The translations under genes and the position numbers were made by a program. The notes below the pieces were generated by a model that was not told the DNA's origin, did not search any database, and saw nothing but the letters and a program-made list of their open reading frames with translations. From Desulfobacterales bacterium S5133MH16 (GTDB taxonomy: Bacteria > Desulfobacterota > Desulfobacteria > Desulfobacterales > UBA11574), in the NCBI GenBank assembly GCA_001751005.1, contig MAXL01000001.1, positions 1-7,633 of the forward strand: a stretch of DNA of 7,633 bases. Reading direction: 5' to 3'. Positions 1 to 6,056 of the stretch are shown here, piece after piece. Positions within the stretch are counted from its first letter, which is position 1. Each line of letters begins with the position of its first letter.

Positions 1-77
1 ATCAATTAAATCACAAATCTCAAGCATCAAATTTCAAATAAATCTCAAATTTCAAACTCCAAATTCCAAACCGGTTC

Positions 78-92
78 CCTCCGGGCCGGAGG
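78..92. repeat. Short GC-rich hairpin inside the intergenic repeat
   Basis: CCTCCGG (78-84) and CCGGAGG (86-92) are exact reverse complements separated by one G, giving a practical 6-bp stem with a 3-nt loop. It sits at the point where the strand changes from G-poor to G/T-rich and is the only GC-rich patch in the region. A T7 run (104-110) follows on the plus strand, but 11 nt separate it from the stem, so it is not a canonical intrinsic terminator. It may simply be the apex of the larger inverted repeat. Confidence 0.5.
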
Positions 93-148
93 CAAAGCAA
101 TTGTTTTTTTGTTTGGGATTTTGAATTTCGGTCATTGTTATTTGCCTG

Positions 149-196
149 CCCTGTTAAATAAATCGTAGATTTAATGCAAAGCATTATTTAACAGGG
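149..196. repeat. 48-nt palindromic unit that folds as a perfect three-way junction
   Basis: The 48 nt divide without remainder into four blocks: CCCTGTTAAAT (149-159), AAATC-GTA-GATTT (160-172), AATGC-AAA-GCATT (173-185) and ATTTAACAGGG (186-196). The outer blocks form an 11-bp perfect stem. The two inner blocks are each a 13-nt hairpin with a 5-bp stem and a 3-nt loop. Every base outside the two loops is paired, and all pairs are Watson-Crick, so either DNA strand or either RNA could adopt the fold. A competing fold lengthens the outer stem to 13 bp at the cost of the inner hairpins. On the plus strand it is followed by TAAA and a T6 run (201-206), so it could act as a weak terminator for rightward transcription. 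On the argG side no U-run follows it. Its function is unknown; a REP-like or other structure-recognised repeat is possible. Confidence 0.6.
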
Positions 197-257
197 TAAA
201 TTTTTTGGGATTTGTTATTTGGAATTTCCACTAACTCAATTACTCCGTGAACGGATA

Positions 258-1463
258 CTATTTTTTTTTCATCATCTTCGGAATACGCAGTCTTAACGCA
301 TTTATACGTATAAAGCCTTCAGCATCTTTCTGGCTGTATACACTGTCATCTTCAAAAGTTGCAAAATCCTCACTGTAAATTGATTCATCGGATTTACGTC
401 CCAAGACACAGCAGTTTCCCTTGTAAAGCTCAAGTCGGACAACCCCGGAGACATTGGTCTGGGTTCGATCCACCATATCCTGCAGGAGCTTCATCTCGGG
501 TGAAAACCAGAAGCCGTAATACACAAGCTCGGAATATTTCGGAATTAGGGAATCCCTCAGGTGCATGACTTCCCTGTCCATTGTAATGGATTCAATGGCC
601 ATATGGGCGGCCCTCAACACCGTGCCGCCCGGAGTTTCATAAACACCGCGGGATTTCATGCCGACAAAACGGTTCTCCACAATATCGACTCTGCCGATTC
701 CGTTACGTCCACCCAGCCGGTTTAGCTCTTTGAGGAGTTGCGCCGGAGACATAGGTTTATCGTTTATGGCCACAGGATCGCCCTGTTCAAAGGTTATTTC
801 GATAATTTCAGGCTTGTCCGGCGCATCCTGGGGTGAAACCGTCATACGGAACATGTCGTCGGGCGGCTCTTGCCAGGGATCCTCAAGCAATCCTCCTTCA
901 AAGCTTATGTGAAGGAGATTTCCGTCGGTACTGTATGGTTTTGCGGGGGTGGTCGGCACCTCGATACCGTGCTGTTCGGCAAAGGCCATCAAGGCGCTTC
1001 GCGAGTTAAAATCCCACTCGCGCCAGGGAGCAATGATTCTTATATTGGGATTTATTGCAAAATAGCTGAGCTCAAACCTCACCTGGTCGTTTCCCTTTCC
1101 GGTGGCGCCATGGCTCACAGCATCCGCCCCCTCCATCCGGGCAATCTCCATCTGCCGTTTTGCAATCAGGGGCCTGGCAAGAGAGGTACCCAGAAGATAC
1201 TGTCCTTCATAAATAGCATTTGCCCGAAACGCAGGGAAAACATAATCTTTTACAAAAGTTTCCTTCAAATCATCGATATAAACCTTTGTTGCCCCTGTTT
1301 TTAGGGCATTTTCCTCTACCCGATTCAGCTCATCCCCCTGGCCTATATCTGCAGAAAATGCAACAACCTCACAACGGTAAGTTTGGATCAGCCACTTTAA
1401 AATCACGGATGTATCCAGGCCGCCGGAATATGCCAGAACCACCTTGTTAACGGTATGAGACAC
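258..1463 (-). CDS. argG: Argininosuccinate synthase
   Basis: Cytosolic enzyme that joins citrulline and aspartate with ATP to give argininosuccinate, the penultimate step of arginine synthesis. The 401-residue product is full length for the family. Visible landmarks are the N-type ATP pyrophosphatase loop AYSGGLDTS at residues 11-19, TSLARPLIAK at 93-102, GATGKGNDQVRFE at 119-131, the substrate-binding stretch starting YSTDGN near 177, and SRGVYETPGGT near 271-281. The start is GTG, chosen because a strong AAGGGGGA site lies 7 nt upstream and because family members carry a few residues before the ATP loop. The start follows the argF stop by 3 nt. The reading frame ends in three AAA codons before TAG, leaving a run of nine A in the mRNA sense. 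argH is not present in the 257 nt downstream. No intact feature suggests decay, and the identification is firm. Confidence 0.97.
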   Translation of the reverse strand: MSHTVNKVVLAYSGGLDTSVILKWLIQTYRCEVVAFSADIGQGDELNRVEENALKTGATKVYIDDLKETFVKDYVFPAFRANAIYEGQYLLGTSLARPLIAKRQMEIARMEGADAVSHGATGKGNDQVRFELSYFAINPNIRIIAPWREWDFNSRSALMAFAEQHGIEVPTTPAKPYSTDGNLLHISFEGGLLEDPWQEPPDDMFRMTVSPQDAPDKPEIIEITFEQGDPVAINDKPMSPAQLLKELNRLGGRNGIGRVDIVENRFVGMKSRGVYETPGGTVLRAAHMAIESITMDREVMHLRDSLIPKYSELVYYGFWFSPEMKLLQDMVDRTQTNVSGVVRLELYKGNCCVLGRKSDESIYSEDFATFEDDSVYSQKDAEGFIRINALRLRIPKMMKKK

Positions 1464-1466
1464 GAT

Positions 1467-2384
1467 TTAATCCCCCTTCATTAATACTTCCAGGATTGCC
1501 TTATGCATGTGGAGTTTGTTTTCCGCTTGATCCCAGACAACGGATTTCGGACCTTCCAGCACATTTTCGCTGATCTCTTCCCCCCTGTGCGCCGGCAGAC
1601 AATGCATTACGATAACATCTTCGGACGCATGTTTCAGAAGCGCTTGATCTACCTGAAACGGTTCAAACACCTGCTTCCGTTTGCCCTGTTCACTCTCCTG
1701 CCCCATACTGGCCCAAACGTCGGTATAAATTACATCGGCATCTTTTACCGCTTCAACAGGGTTCGAAGTTGCAACAATTTTTCCAACTCCTTTCTCAAGA
1801 GCCTTTTCCATAACGTCCTTACGAGGGAAATATCCGTCCGGACATGCTAAAATAAGATCCAAATCCAAAACAGCCGCTGCATTTACCCATGAATGGGCCA
1901 CATTATTCCCGTCTCCGACCCAGGCGATCCGGATATCCTTATATCCCCCCTTAATCTCTATTACCGTCATAATGTCACTTAATACCTGGCAGGGATGGAA
2001 TAAATCGGTCAGAGCATTGATGACCGGAATGTCGGTAAATTCGGCGAACTCTTCTAACAAATTCTGTGAATAGGTCCGAATCGCCAAACCGTCCAGGTAT
2101 CTTGAAAGCACCCTGGCGGTGTCTCGAACCGGTTCGTTTCGTGCTATCTGGGTGTCCTTGGCGCTTATAAAAATCGGCGTTCCGCCCAACTGAACCATCG
2201 CCGATTCAAAGGAAAGGCGTGTGCGGGTAGACGGTTTGTCAAAAATAAGACCCAGGGTTTTACCGGCAAGGGGCTTGTCTGCAATCCCTTTTTTATATCT
2301 TTTTTTTAATTCAGTCGCCCGCTCAAAGAGGACTTCAAAATCCTCTCGGGTAAGATCTATAAGTGTCAAAATGTCTTTTTTCAA
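1467..2384 (-). CDS. argF: Ornithine carbamoyltransferase (anabolic)
   Basis: Transfers the carbamoyl group of carbamoyl phosphate to ornithine, giving citrulline, in the cytosol. At 305 residues it is full length. The carbamoyl-phosphate motif STRTR is at residues 52-56 within FDKPSTRTRLSFE. HPCQ is at 130-133, the ornithine-side D222 and the SMG loop at 226-228 lie in TDVWASMGQE, and the HCLPAHRGEE motif is at 261-270. The SMG loop and HCLP argue for ornithine rather than N-acetylornithine or aspartate as the substrate. The start codon is TTG. No ATG lies nearby in frame, and a GGTGAGGT site sits 5 nt upstream, so TTG is well supported. The gene begins 2 nt after the argD stop and ends 3 nt before argG. 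The position between argD and argG in a biosynthetic cluster favours an anabolic rather than catabolic (arcB-like) role. Confidence 0.97.
   Translation of the reverse strand: MKKDILTLIDLTREDFEVLFERATELKKRYKKGIADKPLAGKTLGLIFDKPSTRTRLSFESAMVQLGGTPIFISAKDTQIARNEPVRDTARVLSRYLDGLAIRTYSQNLLEEFAEFTDIPVINALTDLFHPCQVLSDIMTVIEIKGGYKDIRIAWVGDGNNVAHSWVNAAAVLDLDLILACPDGYFPRKDVMEKALEKGVGKIVATSNPVEAVKDADVIYTDVWASMGQESEQGKRKQVFEPFQVDQALLKHASEDVIVMHCLPAHRGEEISENVLEGPKSVVWDQAENKLHMHKAILEVLMKGD
1471..1478 (-). promoter_or_regulatory. Ribosome binding site of argG, nested in the argF 3' end
   Basis: AAGGGGGA on the minus strand lies 7 nt before the GTG start of argG. It is formed by the last two argF codons before GAT (AAG, GGG) plus the first bases of GAT. 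Ribosomes finishing argF therefore stop on top of the argG initiation site, which points to translational coupling. The site decides in favour of the GTG start. Confidence 0.75.
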
Positions 2385-2386
2385 TT

Positions 2387-3580
2387 TTACCTCACCATCT
2401 GATTGAAAACCTCATCCAGGCATGCCACGAGAGCGTCTATTTCTTGTTTTTCTATGATAAGCGGAGGAATAAACCGTAGAATATTCCCCTGGATGCAGTT
2501 TATGAGAAACCCTTTTTCCATGCACGAAGCAACAATCTGATCTCCCTCCATGCTCAGCTTCATACCCAAAAGCAGACCCATACCGCGAACATCCTCAATC
2601 AATTCATGCCTGTCTTTCAACCATGAAAGCCTTTCCTTAAAATAAACTCCTATATTTTTGCAATGATCGATTATATTTTCTTCTGAAAGCACCCGGACAA
2701 CTTCAAGTGACGCCGCGGTGACAACCGGGGTGCCGCCAAATGTCGAAGCATGTGACCCCGGCCCGAAGGCATCGGCAACTTCTTCTCTGGCCAGCATGGC
2801 CCCTATGGGCAATCCATTGGCCAGGGCTTTGGCCAGGGTCATTATATCCGGCGCTATACCGAAATGCTCGTAAGCAAAAAGTTTGCCGGTACGTCCGATC
2901 CCTGTCTGAATTTCATCAAAAATTAAAAGAATGCCGGCTTCGTCACAAGTCTGCCTTACGGCCTTAAGGTATTCGGGATCAGGACAGCGAACCCCGCCTT
3001 CACCCTGGATCGGTTCTATTAAGACAGCACATGTGGATGGGCCGATTTTGCTGCGCAATGCACTAATGTCATTAAACGGCACATAGTCAAAACCTTCAAG
3101 CACGGGTTCGAATCCTTGTTTTATCTTATCCTGTCCGGTTGCGGAAAGGGTGGCCATAGTCCGTCCGTGAAAAGAATGTTCCATGGAGATTATTCTGTAT
3201 TTCCCGCTCTCCCCTTTTTCCTTAAAATATTTTCTGGTCAGTTTAATGGCGGCCTCATTTGCTTCAGCGCCGCTGTTACAGAAAAATACCCGGTCAGCAA
3301 AGCTGTTTTCCGTAAGCCAGGATGCCAGCTCGACCTGGGGGATTGTATAATAAAGGTTGGACACATGAAAAAGGGTGTCCGCCTGCTTGGAAAGGGCTTT
3401 TGAAACTCCCGGATGTGCATGGCCGAGATTGCATACGGCAATCCCGGCAACAAAATCGGTATATTTTTTACCCTGTGTATCCCAGAGCGTACATCCTTTG
3501 CCTTTTGCTATGACAATGGGAAATCTTTTGTAGGTTTTTGCGATAACCTGATCTGCTTTTTTAATTATCTCTTGGGTCAT
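2387..3580 (-). CDS. argD: Acetylornithine aminotransferase
   Basis: PLP-dependent class III aminotransferase that interconverts N-acetylglutamate semialdehyde and N2-acetylornithine using glutamate. In many bacteria it also serves as succinyldiaminopimelate aminotransferase for lysine; that second role is family knowledge, not visible here. The product has 397 residues, the usual length. SGAEANE is at 103-109 (phosphate binding), FHGRT at 137-141, FDEIQTGIGRTG at 221-232 with the PLP-binding Asp222, the Schiff-base Lys251 in TLAKALANGLPIGAM, and STFGGTP at 279-285. The start is ATG, with AAAGGG about 6 nt upstream. It lies 19 nt after argB and 2 nt before argF. Related class III enzymes (GABA or ornithine aminotransferases) are excluded mainly by close resemblance to ArgD and by the arginine neighbours. 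Confidence 0.96.
   Translation of the reverse strand: MTQEIIKKADQVIAKTYKRFPIVIAKGKGCTLWDTQGKKYTDFVAGIAVCNLGHAHPGVSKALSKQADTLFHVSNLYYTIPQVELASWLTENSFADRVFFCNSGAEANEAAIKLTRKYFKEKGESGKYRIISMEHSFHGRTMATLSATGQDKIKQGFEPVLEGFDYVPFNDISALRSKIGPSTCAVLIEPIQGEGGVRCPDPEYLKAVRQTCDEAGILLIFDEIQTGIGRTGKLFAYEHFGIAPDIMTLAKALANGLPIGAMLAREEVADAFGPGSHASTFGGTPVVTAASLEVVRVLSEENIIDHCKNIGVYFKERLSWLKDRHELIEDVRGMGLLLGMKLSMEGDQIVASCMEKGFLINCIQGNILRFIPPLIIEKQEIDALVACLDEVFNQMVR
2389..2396 (-). promoter_or_regulatory. Ribosome binding site of argF, nested in the argD 3' end
   Basis: GGTGAGGT on the minus strand is made of the last argD codons (GTG, AGG), the G before them and the first base of the TAA stop. The GAGG core ends 5 nt before the TTG start of argF. 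It supports the non-ATG start and indicates coupled translation of argD and argF. Confidence 0.7.
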
Positions 3581-3599
3581 TGTGAACCCTTTCCGTCAA

Positions 3600-4475
3600 T
3601 CATATGGTTACCTCTGTACCGATCCCCTTGTCGGTAAAAAGCTCAAGTAATAAGGCATGGCGCTTGTTGCCGTTTATAATGTGAACCTTCCCAACTCCGT
3701 TTTTCAGTGCCGCTAGGGCACATTCGATTTTAGGGATCATTCCTCCGGAAATGGTTTTTTCTTCCACCATCTGTTTGATATTCTCCGCACTAATTGAAGA
3801 AATGAGAGACCCTGAAGCATCGAGAACACCATCTACATCTGTTAGCAAGATCAATCGACCTGCTGAAAGGGCTATGGCAATACTGCTTGCTACGAGATCT
3901 GCATTTATGTTGTATGTTTCGCCGGATTCCCCTGCCCCGACCGGTGCGATAATAGGAATAAAATCCTGTTTGGTCAGCGTATTGATGATACCCGGGTTAA
4001 CATGGGTAACCTCACCCACCAGGCCCGGATCGATGATCTCCGGGGGCTTATCATTATCCTCCTGATGAACGATATGAAGTTTTCTGGCACGAATAAGCCC
4101 TCCGTCCTTACCGCTCAACCCCACAGCCTTACCCCCCTGCTGATTGATCTGAGCAACGATTCCCTTGTTTACTTTGCCCCCTAAAACCATCTCCACAACG
4201 TCCATGGTCGCCTCATCCGTAAGACGCATCCCTTTTATGAACCTGGAATCCATACCCATGCGCTTAAGGACCGAGTTGATCTGCGGACCACCTCCGTGAA
4301 CAACAACCGGATTCAGTCCCGTAAATTTCATTAACGTAATATCTCGGGCAAAATCATCCTTCAACTGCTCGTCGACCATGGCATGGCCTCCATACTTTAT
4401 CACAAGGGTCATACCATAGAAACGGCGAATATACGGCAGGGCCTCAATCAGTATGTCGGCAACATTCGAGTTCAT
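3600..4475 (-). CDS. argB: N-acetylglutamate kinase, arginine-sensitive type
   Basis: Phosphorylates N-acetylglutamate with ATP, the second and often rate-controlling step of arginine synthesis. The 291-residue protein belongs to the amino acid kinase family. IKYGGHAM at 26-33 holds catalytic Lys27, VVVHGGGPQIN is at 57-67, YNINAD at 188-193 binds substrate, LTDVDGVLD is at 211-219, and Lys239 lies in GGMIPKI. Before the kinase core there is a helix-forming segment, ADILIEALPYIRRF (about 6-19). This matches the N-terminal helix that assembles the hexameric, arginine-inhibited enzymes of Pseudomonas and Thermotoga and is missing from the short, arginine-insensitive E. coli enzyme. Feedback inhibition by arginine is therefore likely, though inferred. 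The start is ATG. The only Shine-Dalgarno-like sequence (AAAGGA) ends 15 nt upstream across an A-rich spacer, and no other in-frame start exists. It follows hslU by 23 nt. Confidence 0.97.
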   Translation of the reverse strand: MNSNVADILIEALPYIRRFYGMTLVIKYGGHAMVDEQLKDDFARDITLMKFTGLNPVVVHGGGPQINSVLKRMGMDSRFIKGMRLTDEATMDVVEMVLGGKVNKGIVAQINQQGGKAVGLSGKDGGLIRARKLHIVHQEDNDKPPEIIDPGLVGEVTHVNPGIINTLTKQDFIPIIAPVGAGESGETYNINADLVASSIAIALSAGRLILLTDVDGVLDASGSLISSISAENIKQMVEEKTISGGMIPKIECALAALKNGVGKVHIINGNKRHALLLELFTDKGIGTEVTI

Positions 4476-4498
4476 TTTTGTTATTTTTTTTCCTTTAT

Positions 4499-5872
4499 TT
4501 ATAAAATATACCGGCTAAGATCTTCGTCATCTTTGATATCTTTTAACTTGTCTTCCACATACTTTTTGTCGATGACTATTTTCTTTTCCCGCATATCCGG
4601 TGCCTCAAAAAGGAAGTCTTCCAGCATGCATTCCATAAGAGTGTAGAGCCTCCTGGCACCGATGTTTTCGGTCATGTTGTTAACCTCTTCGGCAATCCTT
4701 GCTATTTCTTCAATAGCTTCATCCTCAAAAACAACATCAACACCTTCGGTCTTTAAAAGAGCCATATATTGAAGGAGTAAAGCGTTTTTGGGTTCCGTGA
4801 GTATCCTTACAAACTCCTTCTGACCAAGAGCGTCCAGTTCAACCCTTATGGGAAACCGGCCCTGGAGCTCCGGAATTAAATCCGAAGGCTTGACGGTATG
4901 AAAAGCCCCTGCAGCAATGAAAAGGATATTGTCTGTCTTAACCGGTCCGTACTTTGTTGTAACAGTGCTCCCTTCTATAACGGGCAGAAGATCCCTCTGG
5001 ACCCCTTCCCTGGACACATCCGGGCCATGGGTGCCGTCTTTTCCCGCAATTTTATCAATTTCATCAAGAAAAATGATTCCCGACTGCTCGACTTTTATAA
5101 TGGCCTCTTTTACCACTTTGTCCATATCTACCAGGTTCTGAGCCTCTTCAGCCGCCAGCATCTCCATGGCTTCGGGTACTTTTACCTTGCGACGCTTTGT
5201 ACTTTTGGGAAGAAAACCGCCGATCATATCTTTAAAATTAATCCCCATCTCCTCCATACCAACGTTGGAGAAAATCTCCACCATGGGCATGGTTCGTTCT
5301 GACACGTCAAGATCAACGTATCGATTGTCCAGTTTCCCCTGGCGAAGCATTTTCCGAAGCTTTTCCCTTGTGGGGGAAGATTCATCGCTTTTGGATGTTA
5401 CAAGTTCAAACTGTGTCTCCTTTGAATCTTCACGCTTCCGTGTGGGCTGCACTCCTCCTTTTGGAAGCAAAAGATCGAGCATCCTCTCTTCGGCAATCTG
5501 CCACCCTTTTTCTTTGACATCCTCCTGCTCCTTTGATTTAAGCACATTGACGGTAAGTTCGAGAAGGTCTCTTACCATAGATTCAACATCCCGTCCCACA
5601 TATCCTACTTCCGTAAACTTGGAAGCCTCAACCTTAGTAAATGGAGAATCGGTTAAATTTGAAAGCCTTCTGGCTATCTCTGTCTTCCCTACCCCGGTGG
5701 GACCGATAAGGATAATATTCTTGGGAACAATTTCGTCTCGAAGATCTTCCGGGACCTGCTGCCGGCGCCAACGATTCCGTAAAGCAATGGCAACAGAACG
5801 TTTCGCCCGGTGCTGTCCAATGATATATTTATCAAGCTCTTGAACGATTTGGTTTGGTTTTAGACTGCTCAT
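4499..5872 (-). CDS. hslU: ATP-dependent protease ATPase subunit HslU (ClpY)
   Basis: AAA+ unfoldase that forms a hexameric ring, docks on HslV, and unfolds and feeds protein substrates to it in the cytosol. The product has 457 residues, close to the family norm. It starts with the typical IVQELDKYIIGQHRAKRSVAIALRNR region. Walker A GPTGVGKT is at 57-64 and the pore loop GYVG at 90-93. The HslU-specific I domain covers roughly 110-243 and carries a charged, Ser/Thr-rich linker. Walker B IIFLDEID is at 266-273, the arginine finger region ELQGRF at 335-340 and sensor 2 GARR at 405-408. The C-terminal tail DLSRYIL, which inserts into HslV, is intact. The ATG start fits the family; AGG lies 13 nt upstream, so the ribosome site is weak or long-spaced. 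It is separated from hslV by 178 nt, the longest gap in the cluster. Confidence 0.98.
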   Translation of the reverse strand: MSSLKPNQIVQELDKYIIGQHRAKRSVAIALRNRWRRQQVPEDLRDEIVPKNIILIGPTGVGKTEIARRLSNLTDSPFTKVEASKFTEVGYVGRDVESMVRDLLELTVNVLKSKEQEDVKEKGWQIAEERMLDLLLPKGGVQPTRKREDSKETQFELVTSKSDESSPTREKLRKMLRQGKLDNRYVDLDVSERTMPMVEIFSNVGMEEMGINFKDMIGGFLPKSTKRRKVKVPEAMEMLAAEEAQNLVDMDKVVKEAIIKVEQSGIIFLDEIDKIAGKDGTHGPDVSREGVQRDLLPVIEGSTVTTKYGPVKTDNILFIAAGAFHTVKPSDLIPELQGRFPIRVELDALGQKEFVRILTEPKNALLLQYMALLKTEGVDVVFEDEAIEEIARIAEEVNNMTENIGARRLYTLMECMLEDFLFEAPDMREKKIVIDKKYVEDKLKDIKDDEDLSRYIL

Positions 5873-5966
5873 TTTTTGCTTACTACCTGTTATGGATAAT
5901 TTAACGTCTCGGAATTTCTACAACTTATTGAAGTTAAGAGGATTTTAGGGAACTTGAGTTTTTGCC

Positions 5967-6000
5967 CCATACATTCCATATGTTCCGAGAGAATACATGG
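5967..6000 (-). promoter_or_regulatory. Hairpin in the hslV-hslU gap, fully paired only in minus-strand RNA
   Basis: Read on the minus strand, CCATGTATTC (6000-5991) can pair with GAATGTATGG (5976-5967) over 10 bp, including two adjacent G-U wobbles in the middle, with a 14-nt loop. In plus-strand RNA the same positions give two A-C mismatches, so the fold is specific to the sense of the operon. No U-run follows, so it is not a typical terminator. Within it GGAACATAT and GGAATGTAT form an imperfect 9-nt tandem repeat. It may be an mRNA stability, processing or leader structure. The function is inferred and unproven. Confidence 0.4.
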
Positions 6001-6025
6001 CCAAATATAATCATGATAACATTGG

Positions 6026-6056
6026 ATTATAGAACTTATCCTGCGCTTGGTTACAA
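6026..6056 (-). promoter_or_regulatory. Candidate sigma-70-type promoter upstream of hslU
   Basis: On the minus strand a perfect TATAAT (6031-6026) is preceded by TTGTAA (6056-6051), which matches four of six positions of the -35 consensus. The 19-nt spacer is longer than the preferred 17. The -35 overlaps the hslV stop codon. Transcription would begin near 6018 and leave a leader of about 145 nt before hslU. The A/T richness of the region makes a chance match possible. Confidence 0.25.

Larger units (their letters stand above)
1..230. repeat. Composite A/T-rich intergenic inverted repeat downstream of argG
   Basis: This gene-free stretch is built of short repeated words. The first 72 nt contain a single G (position 24) and repeat the word TCAAATTTCAAA exactly at 27-38 and 45-56, with variants such as CTCCAAATTCCAAA nearby. 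The right part (111-132 and 204-229) is G/T-rich and reads as the opposite strand of the same words. Positions 29-49 match the reverse complement of 204-227 at 19 of 21 bases with a 3-nt gap. Part of the left arm (about 47-63) also pairs imperfectly with about 114-131. Inside the arms are a GC hairpin (78-92) and a 48-nt palindromic unit (149-196). The form suggests a dispersed non-coding repeat that inserts between genes, as seen in many Desulfobacterota genomes. That it is dispersed is inferred; only one copy is visible here. No open reading frame of note, promoter or RNA gene was seen. Confidence 0.6.

Noticed and set aside
1..72. Repeated CAAAT-like words as a CRISPR array
   Set aside because: The repeated words are only about 12 nt, irregularly spaced and lack unique spacers of constant length; no cas genes are nearby.
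244..255. Small inverted repeat TCCGT-GA-ACGGA just after the argG stop, as a terminator
   Set aside because: The stem is 4-5 bp with a tiny loop and no U-run follows on the minus strand, so it cannot be supported as an intrinsic terminator. It may have some role at the 3' end but nothing shows it.
261..269. Nine-A run (mRNA sense) at the end of argG as a programmed frameshift site
   Set aside because: It lies in the last three codons directly before the stop, and no downstream frame or stimulatory structure would give slippage a useful product.
5166..5843. 225-codon plus-strand open frame opposite hslU
   Set aside because: It is the complement of conserved hslU sequence, its product is Ser/Arg-rich with no recognisable domain, and no ribosome site or promoter supports it.
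5934..6014. 26-codon open frame in the hslV-hslU gap as an arginine attenuator leader peptide
   Set aside because: It has no ribosome site and only one arginine codon, and no terminator/antiterminator pair is visible. A second 17-codon frame (5998-5945) likewise lacks a ribosome site.
5873..6050. ArgR operator (ARG box) controlling hslU-argBDFG
   Set aside because: I found no convincing pair of the palindromic ARG-box pattern in the gap, so arginine repression at this site cannot be claimed from the sequence.
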